Assembly (NCBI GenBank): GCA_934615235.1
Contig: CAKTTL010000139.1
Coordinates: 1 to 5,829, forward strand
DNA from: an uncultured Clostridia bacterium
GTDB taxonomy: Bacteria > Bacillota > Clostridia > Christensenellales > Aristaeellaceae
Length of the DNA stretch: 5,829 nt
Reading direction: 5' to 3'
Part shown: positions 1 to 4,439 of the stretch, one piece after another
Layout of the letters: each line of letters begins with the position of its first letter
How positions within the stretch are numbered: the first letter of the stretch is position 1
Notes under the pieces: model-generated
Told to the model about the DNA's origin: nothing
What the model saw: only the letters and a program-made list of their open reading frames with translations
The model's database searches: none
Program-made: the position numbers and the translations under genes

Positions 1-37
1 ATTCCTGGAGCTTTTCCCGCAATTCTTCTATCTTCAT
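1..37 (-). CDS. Possible 5' end of a minus-strand gene running off the window
   Basis: Read on the minus strand, an ATG at 35-37 opens a frame MKIEELREKLQE that stays open for 12 codons to the window edge. The composition (charged, helix-like) is that of a plausible protein start, and a perfect extended -10 promoter lies just upstream. Against it, there is no Shine-Dalgarno sequence, and the promoter is so close that the message would be almost leaderless. Too little is visible to name a product. It could instead be the start of a non-coding transcript. Confidence 0.35.
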   Translation of the reverse strand, partial: MKIEELREKLQE

Positions 38-45
38 ACTACTTC

Positions 46-54
46 ATTATACCA
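46..54 (-). promoter_or_regulatory. Extended -10 promoter for the minus-strand transcript at the left edge
   Basis: The minus strand reads TGGTATAAT, a perfect TGnTATAAT extended -10 element. The -35 position, 16-18 bases further upstream, has no good match to TTGACA, which extended -10 promoters tolerate. Transcription would start about 7 bases past the -10, near base 39, only one or two bases before the ATG at 37. It lies in the short gap after the AraC-type gene, so it would separate the next gene from that operon. Confidence 0.45.
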
Positions 55-89
55 CTTTTTAAATGCTGTTGCCCTGGCGTAAAAATGGA

Positions 90-920
90 TTATCCGCGCA
101 GCTTGCCCGGCGCGCAGCCGTACTGCCGGCGGAAGGCTTTGAGGAACGTCGTGTAATCGGAAAAACCCGCGGCCAGCGCCGAGGCGACGACGGGATCTCC
201 CGCGCGAATGCGCCCCGCGGCCTGAATGAGCCGCTTTTGCAGGATGTACTGATGCAGCGTGCAGCCGGTATGCCGCTTGAAGGCGTGCATCAGGTACGAC
301 GGGCTGAGGAAAAACTCGCGCGCGAGGCGCTCGACGGTCAGCGCCTGCGAGAGGTTGCCGTTGATAAATTCCAGCACCTGGTCGAACTTCGGATCGCGGC
401 GGACGGAGCCGCCCGAAACCTCCTGCGCCGCGCCGAGCTGGCCGTGCAGCTCGAGCAGAAACTGCACCAGATACGTATCGGCCAGCAGCGTATGGCCGGG
501 GGTATCGGCGTATTCGTTTTTTTCCACGCCCTCGAGCTTTTCAAGCAGCGCGCCGCGGCGCTGCGCGTCGGGACGGAAAAGCCCGCTGTGCCGCGTATGC
601 GGCCATTGAAAAACCTCCGTCAGCGCCGGCTCGCCGAAGCGGCGCAGAAAGCGGTCGTTGATCCAGAGGATGATGCGCTCGTAGACCTCCTCGGAGCTGA
701 AGCTGGACTGGTGAATCTGGTGCTCCGGAATGAGCAGAATATCCCACGGGCGCAGGTAGTACGTCGTGCCCTCCATGACGTACGTCACCCGCCCGGCCAG
801 GCAGAGAACGACCTTGTGAAAATCGTGGTTGTGCGCCTCGAAGTCCAGGTCGCGCTGGTCGGTGGAATGGAAAAGGCGGTATTCCTCGTTGAGGTAGCCG
901 CGCGTGTTTACGCTTTGCAT
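90..920 (-). CDS. AraC-family transcriptional regulator with N-terminal cupin sensor domain
   Basis: This 276-residue protein is a likely cytoplasmic one-component regulator. The N-terminal half (about 10-100) has a cupin-like sensor fold: a histidine cluster at H30/H32/H35, alternating beta strands and a typical WDILLIP turn at about 59-65. The C-terminal ~100 residues are an AraC-type double helix-turn-helix. HTH1 is near 194-215 (LTVERLAREFFLSPSYL) and HTH2 near 235-268, ending in the family-like segment GFSDYTTFLKAFRRQYG. Length is normal for the family. The ATG at 920 is chosen because GGAGG lies 6 bases upstream (927-931); the open frame extends upstream, but that part is arginine-rich shadow of the acetyltransferase gene. 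The start overlaps the end of the acetyltransferase gene by 13 bases, so the two are probably co-transcribed and translationally coupled. The ligand is unknown; members with this layout often respond to sugars or small metabolites. Confidence 0.9.
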   Translation of the reverse strand: MQSVNTRGYLNEEYRLFHSTDQRDLDFEAHNHDFHKVVLCLAGRVTYVMEGTTYYLRPWDILLIPEHQIHQSSFSSEEVYERIILWINDRFLRRFGEPALTEVFQWPHTRHSGLFRPDAQRRGALLEKLEGVEKNEYADTPGHTLLADTYLVQFLLELHGQLGAAQEVSGGSVRRDPKFDQVLEFINGNLSQALTVERLAREFFLSPSYLMHAFKRHTGCTLHQYILQKRLIQAAGRIRAGDPVVASALAAGFSDYTTFLKAFRRQYGCAPGKLRG

Positions 921-1441
921 GGCGCGCCTCCGTTCACGTCGCAGACAAGCTGCAGGTCGCACGGCTCTTCCTCGGCCAGTTCGCGGAGAACGTCCTCCGC
1001 CGGGACGCAGCCCATCGCGCGGTAAAACGCGATCGTCTCCTTCGAGCTGCAGGCGGAAATGTACAGCCGCTTCGCGCCGCGCGCGCGGGCTTCGTCCAGC
1101 GCGCGGCAAAACAGCGCCCGCCCGATCCCCTGATGGCGATGTTCGCGCGAAACGTGCAGATCGTGCAGGATCATCCGGTCCCCGTTCAGCGCCTTTTCCA
1201 GCGCGATGAACCCGACTGGCCGTCCGCCGTCGAACGCGCCCCAGGCGGCGGATCGCCCGGAGAGGAGCGCTTTGGCTTTTTCGCGCTTGCGCGCGGGGGA
1301 CCAGTCGTCCGTAAAGCGGCGGGCTTCCAGACGGCAGACGCCGTCCCGCAGGCGGTAAACCTCCGTCACCTCCTGCGTGCGGACGAACGAATCGAGAGAA
1401 TCTTCGCGGAAATTTTCCGGGGTGATGGGGACGATCGTCAT
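908..1441 (-). CDS. GNAT family N-acetyltransferase
   Basis: This 177-residue single-domain protein of the Gcn5-related N-acetyltransferase fold would transfer acetyl from acetyl-CoA to an amine. The acetyl-CoA pyrophosphate-binding motif A is clear: LHVSREHRHQGIGRAL, with R102-H-Q-G-I-G107. Motif B follows as SSKETIAFYRAMGC (about 132-145), with Y140 at the position usual for the catalytic tyrosine. The short acidic segment ELAEEEPCDLQL after motif B resembles many unassigned clostridial GNATs. Substrate cannot be told: small amine, antibiotic and protein N-terminus are all possible. The gene precedes and overlaps the AraC-type regulator, so the enzyme may make or remove a metabolite that the regulator senses (inference). 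The ATG at 1441 has only a weak, distant GAGG upstream; the initiation signal is poor compared with its neighbour. Confidence 0.88.
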   Translation of the reverse strand: MTIVPITPENFREDSLDSFVRTQEVTEVYRLRDGVCRLEARRFTDDWSPARKREKAKALLSGRSAAWGAFDGGRPVGFIALEKALNGDRMILHDLHVSREHRHQGIGRALFCRALDEARARGAKRLYISACSSKETIAFYRAMGCVPAEDVLRELAEEEPCDLQLVCDVNGGAPCKA

Positions 1442-1482
1442 GGCGGCGCGGCCTCGCTTTCCGGTATGGAGTCAGAACTGTT

Positions 1483-1510
1483 TTATTTCGCCGTTTTCAT
1501 CCGCGCCTCC
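1483..1510 (-). other. Five-codon mini-ORF with strong ribosome binding site upstream of the acetyltransferase gene
   Basis: On the minus strand a GGAGG (1506-1510) sits 5 bases before an ATG (1500) that encodes MKTAK and then TAA (1483-1485). The mini-ORF ends 41 bases before the acetyltransferase ATG, whose own site is weak. The mini-ORF's GGCGCGG (1501-1507) is perfectly complementary to CCGCGCC just before the acetyltransferase start (1445-1451), so the two could pair in RNA. The GGAGG can also pair with a CCTCC at 1519-1523. This layout would suit translational attenuation, but in GC-rich sequence it may be chance. Confidence 0.2.
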
Positions 1511-1549
1511 TGCCTGACGGAGGAACATGAAAAAACTTGAAATTCCCTA

Positions 1550-1578
1550 TTGACAGACGCGCGGCGTTGCGCTATAAT
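1550..1578 (+). promoter_or_regulatory. Consensus sigma-A promoter of the tRNA operon
   Basis: TTGACA (1550-1555) and TATAAT (1573-1578) are both perfect consensus hexamers with an ideal 17-base spacer. The expected start is near 1585, 23 bases before the mature 5' end of tRNA-fMet. A 6-bp hairpin (TGCCGT 1585-1590, ACGGCA 1594-1599, loop TGA) would form the very 5' end of the primary transcript. The strength is as expected for a stable RNA operon. Confidence 0.93.
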
Positions 1579-1607
1579 AACCCTTGCCGTTGAACGGCAG
1601 ACAACAT

Positions 1608-1684
<77 letters not shown>

Positions 1685-1687
1685 TAT

Positions 1688-1761
1688 GGCGGCGTAGCTC
1701 AGTTGGCCAGAGCATTCGGTTCATACCCGGAGTGTCAGCGGTTCGAATCCACTCGCCGCTA
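1688..1761 (+). tRNA. Elongator tRNA-Met(CAU), 3' half apparently rebuilt by an integrated element
   Basis: The cloverleaf is complete. Acceptor 1688-1694 pairs with 1754-1760, the D arm is GCTC/GAGC, the anticodon loop is 1720-1726 with CAT at 1722-1724, and the T loop is TTCGAAT. Anything reading CAT here could also be a lysidine-modified tRNA-Ile(CAU), but the sequence fits elongator Met better. The 5' half is ordinary. The 3' half has four oddities: T1716-G1730 wobble in the anticodon stem, a C1739:A1751 mismatch in the T stem, a G1688-T1760 terminal wobble, and CTG where the neighbouring tRNA has CCA. All lie on the side facing the recombinase gene. The tRNA is probably still usable but would need 3' trimming and a CCA-adding enzyme. 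Confidence 0.93.
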
Positions 1762-1764
1762 CTG
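1720..1764 (+). other. Probable att site: element junction inside the tRNA-Met 3' half
   Basis: Tyrosine recombinases of this type commonly use tRNA anticodon or T-arm sequence as attB, and the element's attP restores the tRNA 3' half. Here the tRNA departs from expectation only 3' of the anticodon loop (1730, 1751, 1760 and missing CCA), and the recombinase gene ends 224 bases away pointing toward the tRNA. Crossover in or just 3' of the anticodon loop is inferred. The exact core cannot be fixed because the opposite att site is outside the window. Confidence 0.65.
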
Positions 1765-1772
1765 AGAGAAAG

Positions 1773-1805
1773 TCCTGTTAAATCGTGAGGTTTAGCAGGA
1801 TTTTT
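1773..1805 (+). terminator. Intrinsic terminator of the tRNA operon, on the element side of the junction
   Basis: TCCTGTTAAA (1773-1782) pairs with TTTAGCAGGA (1791-1800) over 10 bp with one G-U, around an 8-base loop, followed by TTTTTCTTTG. It starts 12 bases after the tRNA-Met discriminator base. By position it belongs to the element, so the element would insulate itself from the strong tRNA promoter. Confidence 0.85.
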
Positions 1806-1961
1806 CTTTGCTTTTTGGTGCGGATTCGACAAGAGACGGCGAGCCTTTGCACCCGCCGCCGCTTCCAAATGTTGTAAAATCAAAAAATCCGTCAAATTTT
1901 CCGAAGATCGACCCCGGAAAAATCCTTATGCCGCCTGCGTTTTTCGGCTCCTGCCTTCGTC
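1806..1961. other. Non-coding att-flanking region with short repeats, possible recombinase arm sites
   Basis: No supported gene lies between the tRNA terminator and the recombinase gene. The stretch has AAAAATCC at 1883-1890 and 1918-1925 and inverted at 1798-1805. It also has GGATTCGA (1822-1829), the inverse of the tRNA T-loop sequence at 1743-1750, and CGGCGAG (1837-1843), the inverse of 1752-1758. Lambda-type recombinases bind short arm-type repeats in this position, but these matches are only 7-8 bases and could be chance. Confidence 0.3.
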
Positions 1962-1993
1962 AAAAAAACGATCAAAAACGCCGTTTATCCGGC
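1962..1993 (-). terminator. Weak candidate terminator overlapping the recombinase stop codon
   Basis: On the minus strand GCCG (1990-1993) and CGGC (1980-1983) flank a 6-base loop that includes most of the recombinase TAA stop. A run of five Ts (1974-1978) and a run of seven Ts (1962-1968) follow. The stem is only 4 bp, so termination may be inefficient. It would stop transcription before the att site. Confidence 0.4.
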
Positions 1994-3121
1994 TGGCTTT
2001 CGCGTATACATTTTTGTGATCTGATCCATGGCGATTGCCTCGTCTTCGTCCTGCACGTGATCGTAGCGGTTTTCCAGCGTCTTTTGATCCGACCATCCGC
2101 CAAGTACCTGCAGCGTTTTCAGGTCCATTCCTTCCCGCCTGGCGCGCGTTGCGAAAGTGTGTCGGAAGTTGTGCAGGGATTTCCCGTGAAAAACATCGAC
2201 TCCAACCTGCTTTGTAATGCGCTCCCATGCTCTGTGCAGCGTGGATTGCGTATAAGGGGCATATCGGTCGTTTCGATGGGGGAGCAGAAAGGCTTCCTTG
2301 TCGGCCAGTTCTTCCTGCGTGAGTTCGAGCGCGTCCCATAGCTGCGGCGGAATCAGCATCGTCCGCACGCCTGCTTCCGTCTTCGGTTTTCCGATGATCG
2401 CATCGCCAACTTTGCAGTTGGGGCCATACAGCGCCGCCTCCTTTTTGCGAGTGATGAACGTGACGTTCTGCCGGACGGAAAGGCGCATGGTTTCGCTGTC
2501 AAAGTCTTTCATCTGAAAGCCCAATATTTCACCGCGTCTTGCCGGTGTATACAGCGCAAGCGCCAGAAACCGACGATCCTGAAGGTTCGGCAACCGCGAC
2601 AGCGCGTCTTCGATTTCCTTGAATTCTTTCTGCGTATAGGCCTCCCGTACTTTCTTTTTGCCCTTTGCCGGGTTCTTGATAAGCCGGCTTTTCGAAGGAT
2701 TCTTTGCCAATATGCCGGCTTCGCATGCCGCCTGCAGGATGGAATTCAGCAGTCTGTGCAGTTCGTCGACGGTGTGCTCTGACAAGTCGGCTTTCGCGTT
2801 CAGAAACGCCTGCACGGTATCGACGATTATCTCTTCCAGCGCCATTTTGCCGAAAAAGGGGTAAATGTGGTTTTTCAGATATCCTTCATACCCGGCCAGT
2901 GTGGTGTGCCGCACTTTGCCGCGCTTGTAGAGTGCCATGAAATTTTCGGCGTAAGCCCTGAAATTCGTAGAGCGGGCATGCGGCGTTGAAGATGTATCAG
3001 GCGCTTTCGCTCCGCCTAAAACCGTTCGGATGATGTTTTCCGCGTATTCCTGTTCGTTGTTTCCGCAAACCCAGTGTGTTACGCCGTCAACCAGAATCGG
3101 CCTTCTAATCTTCTTGGGCAT
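1985..3121 (-). CDS. Tyrosine recombinase (phage/ICE-type integrase)
   Basis: This 378-residue site-specific recombinase would cut and rejoin DNA through a 3'-phosphotyrosine at the tRNA-Met att site. It has an N-terminal arm-binding-like segment (about 5-35), a SAM-like core-binding domain (about 53-140, FRAYAENFMALYKRG onward) and a C-terminal catalytic domain. Visible catalytic residues are R195 in TPARRGE, probable beta-hairpin K247 in GKPKTEAG, H317 and R320 in LHNFRHTFAT, W343 in the usual His/Trp place (LGGW), and nucleophile Y353 in NRYDH. The set is complete, so it is probably active. The ATG at 3121 is chosen because AAAGGAG lies 8 bases upstream; the frame remains open a further 55 codons upstream without a good start. 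It reads toward the tRNA, as integrases at att ends commonly do. Confidence 0.95.
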   Translation of the reverse strand: MPKKIRRPILVDGVTHWVCGNNEQEYAENIIRTVLGGAKAPDTSSTPHARSTNFRAYAENFMALYKRGKVRHTTLAGYEGYLKNHIYPFFGKMALEEIIVDTVQAFLNAKADLSEHTVDELHRLLNSILQAACEAGILAKNPSKSRLIKNPAKGKKKVREAYTQKEFKEIEDALSRLPNLQDRRFLALALYTPARRGEILGFQMKDFDSETMRLSVRQNVTFITRKKEAALYGPNCKVGDAIIGKPKTEAGVRTMLIPPQLWDALELTQEELADKEAFLLPHRNDRYAPYTQSTLHRAWERITKQVGVDVFHGKSLHNFRHTFATRARREGMDLKTLQVLGGWSDQKTLENRYDHVQDEDEAIAMDQITKMYTRKPAG

Positions 3122-3286
3122 GTCGTTATCTCCTTTCGGCATGCCCGCAACATCCGCTATGAGGCTGTCAAAGTGCTTCGACAAGGCGCTTGCGACAATG
3201 GCTCCGATCTGTTGAATCTGCGCCTTGTTAAATCCAATATTTTCGCCCTGAATAGAAATCTTCCTTCTTTCTGTTTTCCATAGCAA
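3122..3286 (-). other. Coding-like in-frame extension upstream of the recombinase, no good start
   Basis: The frame continues 55 codons upstream of the recombinase ATG, to a TTG at 3286 without a ribosome binding site. The sequence looks like real protein: it includes the amphipathic stretch NKAQIQQIGAIVASALSKHF and ends AGMPKGDND. There is no stop between it and the recombinase. In a second frame an ATG at 3281 gives MENRKKEDF and then stops after 17 codons. It may be a small gene that has lost its stop and start, an N-terminal recombinase extension using a rare ATT start (an AAGGAAG is suitably placed), or chance. Confidence 0.35.
3130..3136 (-). promoter_or_regulatory. Shine-Dalgarno site that fixes the recombinase start
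   Basis: The minus strand reads AAAGGAG, 8 bases before the ATG at 3119-3121. It lies inside an open frame that continues upstream, so without it a longer 433-residue product starting with TTG at 3286 might be called. Confidence 0.8.
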
Positions 3287-3398
3287 AAAAATTTTGAAGG
3301 AAGGGGCAGGCTGAATCTATCCCCGCATCCTCGTTCCAACCAAGCGTCTGCTCCGAATTCAGCTCGGGAGCGTTTTCTTTCACCGGCAGGTGGATGTT

Positions 3399-4025
3399 TC
3401 ACCACGGCAAGCCGTTATCATCGTCGCTGCCGGGCATATCGCAGTACTGCACGATGCTCTCATACCCGGTACAAGTGTCCGAAAACTGTCCGGAAACCAT
3501 GCTATTATAATTACCATCAGCATCACCATTACTTTCAATATCATCATTACTTTCATAATTTATATCATAGTTGGTTTCATCAGTATCTTTAGATATACCA
3601 TCACTTTCAGCTTCATATTTTTCTTTATCATCATTTTCACCATCAGCATTATCATTGCGCAGGAAGTCGGACAGCGTGCTGGAGGGAATCTGCAGCTGCG
3701 TTGCAATATCGCGGATGGATTTTCCTTCACGCTGCATCTGCCGGATGCCTTTCGCCTGTGCGTCCGTGATCGCCTTGGGACGGCCGCCTCTAAAGCCGTG
3801 TGCGCGGCGTTCCTGGCTCGAATCGATATCCAGCATCATCAGAGTCAGCAGGGTGTTGATAAGGGAGTCCTTCGGGAACCGACGGTACAGGCCATAGTCG
3901 ACAATCGCATCATACATGGCCAATTTCACGTCCGTACCGAATTGCACGCCATATTTATCCAGCGTATCCCTGAAGTTCTTGAAGAAAGTGAAGCTGTTGC
4001 TGCGATCAAATTGCTTGTTGTTCAT
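3399..4025 (-). CDS. DUF6291-like protein with resolvase-type helix-turn-helix and acidic tail
   Basis: A 208-residue protein in three parts. Residues 10-65 (SFTFFKNFRDTLDKYG onward) are hydrophobic helices resembling, from memory, the DUF6291/replication-organiser-like proteins of Firmicutes phages and plasmids. Residues 81-123, starting GRPKAIT and including KSIRDIATQLQIPSSTLSDFLR in part, are a Hin/resolvase-type HTH. No recombinase catalytic domain is present, so it binds DNA without cutting it. Residues 124-200 are a disordered tail rich in D, E, N, S and Y with repeated ES(N/D)(D/G) units, encoded by strikingly AT-rich DNA. ATG at 4025 is supported by AAAGGA 6 bases upstream. The gene lies upstream of the recombinase gene on the same strand with about 280 bases between the two starts and stops. 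A role in element replication or regulation is inferred from domain layout and the repeats upstream. Confidence 0.75.
   Translation of the reverse strand: MNNKQFDRSNSFTFFKNFRDTLDKYGVQFGTDVKLAMYDAIVDYGLYRRFPKDSLINTLLTLMMLDIDSSQERRAHGFRGGRPKAITDAQAKGIRQMQREGKSIRDIATQLQIPSSTLSDFLRNDNADGENDDKEKYEAESDGISKDTDETNYDINYESNDDIESNGDADGNYNSMVSGQFSDTCTGYESIVQYCDMPGSDDDNGLPW
3511..3656 (-). repeat. AT-rich degenerate repeats inside the HTH gene's acidic-tail region
   Basis: On the plus strand CATTACTTTCA occurs at 3527-3537 and 3545-3555, with a third near-copy, CATCACTTTCA, at 3599-3609. CCATCAGCAT occurs near 3514-3523 and 3640-3649. Many ATCATCATT-like units lie between. Spacings are multiples of three, so codon repetition in the acidic tail explains them at least in part. 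The stretch is clearly more AT-rich than the DNA on either side. Confidence 0.6.
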
Positions 4026-4044
4026 GTGAATTCCTTTCTCGCCG

Positions 4045-4077
4045 GTGAGGCGATCTGATATCGTGAGGCATCTGATA
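4045..4077. repeat. Imperfect tandem repeat ahead of the HTH/DUF6291-like gene
   Basis: GTGAGGC, one extra G, then ATCTGATA (4045-4060) is followed by GTGAGGC directly joined to ATCTGATA (4063-4077). The two units differ by one base and have an 17-18 base period. They lie 20-52 bases upstream of the gene's ATG. Such units can be regulator operators or iterons for an initiator protein. Confidence 0.65.
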
Positions 4078-4089
4078 ACGATTCGTTAT
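4075..4089. promoter_or_regulatory. Perfect 15-bp palindrome, candidate operator
   Basis: ATAACGA (4075-4081), a central T, then TCGTTAT (4083-4089) form a perfect 7-1-7 inverted repeat. It overlaps the end of the tandem repeat and lies 50-64 bases upstream of the HTH/DUF6291-like gene. There is no T-run, so it is not a terminator. A dimeric HTH protein, perhaps that gene's own product, could bind here. Confidence 0.5.
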
Positions 4090-4100
4090 TGAGTGTAAGG

Positions 4101-4117
4101 GGCGGCATTTTACCGCC
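4101..4117. other. Hairpin in the control region
   Basis: GGCGG (4101-4105) pairs with CCGCC (4113-4117) around a 7-base AT-rich loop. A G-rich/C-rich extension with one mismatch continues on both sides. No T-run follows on either strand, so termination is unlikely. Confidence 0.45.
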
Positions 4118-4155
4118 TCCTGAAATACGATTCTTTGGCTGTGCCGTGAAACGCA

Positions 4156-4175
4156 GGGGACTATGTTGCGTCCCC
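4156..4175. other. Hairpin with G/C-only tract in the control region
   Basis: GGGGAC (4156-4161) pairs with GTCCCC (4170-4175) around an 8-base loop TATGTTGC. Part of the loop and stem, GTTGCGTC, is repeated at 4300-4307. No adjacent T-run. Confidence 0.45.
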
Positions 4176-4205
4176 CCTTACCTGTTACAATGGTCTGGAT
4201 ATTAA

Positions 4206-4218
4206 GGCGCTCCGCGCC
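4206..4218. other. Short GC hairpin in the control region
   Basis: GGCGC (4206-4210) pairs with GCGCC (4214-4218) with a 3-base loop. On the minus strand only TT follows, so it is at best a pause site. Confidence 0.35.
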
Positions 4219-4408
4219 GTTTATATACACCGTCCGTATACGGGTAACTGCTAAGCGGCTATCCTCTTGCGCAGCTGTTCCGATATTGCGTTGCTCAGCG
4301 TTGCGTCTTTCTACAACATGCTTTATTACGCATTAGAACGCAGTTTAGCGGCGGCAGGGGAAATATACTAACTCGCTTGCGGAAGCTGCAGAAACCCCAT
4401 ATATAACA

Positions 4409-4429
4409 GGCTTTTGAGCAATAAAAGCC
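4409..4429 (-). terminator. Hairpin just downstream of the antirepressor-like gene
   Basis: GGCTTTT (4409-4415) pairs perfectly with AAAAGCC (4423-4429) around a 7-base loop. It begins 10 bases past the stop codon of the minus-strand gene at 4440. The following minus-strand sequence TGTTATATATGG is only moderately T-rich, so it is a weak or bidirectional terminator. Confidence 0.5.
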
Positions 4430-4439
4430 CATTGTATCT

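Larger units (their letters stand above)
4026..4439. other. 414-base non-coding control region with repeats and hairpins
   Basis: No gene is supported in this stretch; the frames crossing it lack ribosome binding sites. It holds, from left to right, a tandem repeat (4045-4077), a 15-bp palindrome (4075-4089), hairpins at 4101-4117, 4156-4175 and 4206-4218, a 10-bp palindrome CCGTATACGG (4234-4243), a tandem GCGTTGC pair 10 bases apart (4288-4294, 4298-4304), and a hairpin at 4409-4429. GTTGCGTC occurs twice (4165-4172, 4300-4307). It is the leader of the HTH/DUF6291-like gene, and could also be an origin or a structured RNA. Confidence 0.5.

Noticed and set aside
63..1025. Long plus-strand open frame (320 codons)
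   Set aside because: It lies antisense to the AraC and acetyltransferase genes, which have clear domains and ribosome sites; its translation is low-complexity R/A/L-rich, as expected of a shadow in GC-rich DNA.
1808..2341. Plus-strand open frame of 177 codons
   Set aside because: Antisense to the recombinase catalytic domain, no ribosome site, no protein-like pattern.
3511..3656. CRISPR array
   Set aside because: The repeats are short, degenerate, irregularly spaced and in codon phase, with no unique spacers of constant length.
4006..4326. Minus-strand frame open for about 100 codons through the control region
   Set aside because: Only a GTG at 4230 without a ribosome site; the frame overlaps the start of the HTH/DUF6291-like gene and contains the repeats and hairpins, and the R-rich translation is not recognisable.
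4321..4371. Short plus-strand ORF MLYYALERSLAAAGEIY near 4318
   Set aside because: 17 codons, no ribosome site, no context supporting expression.
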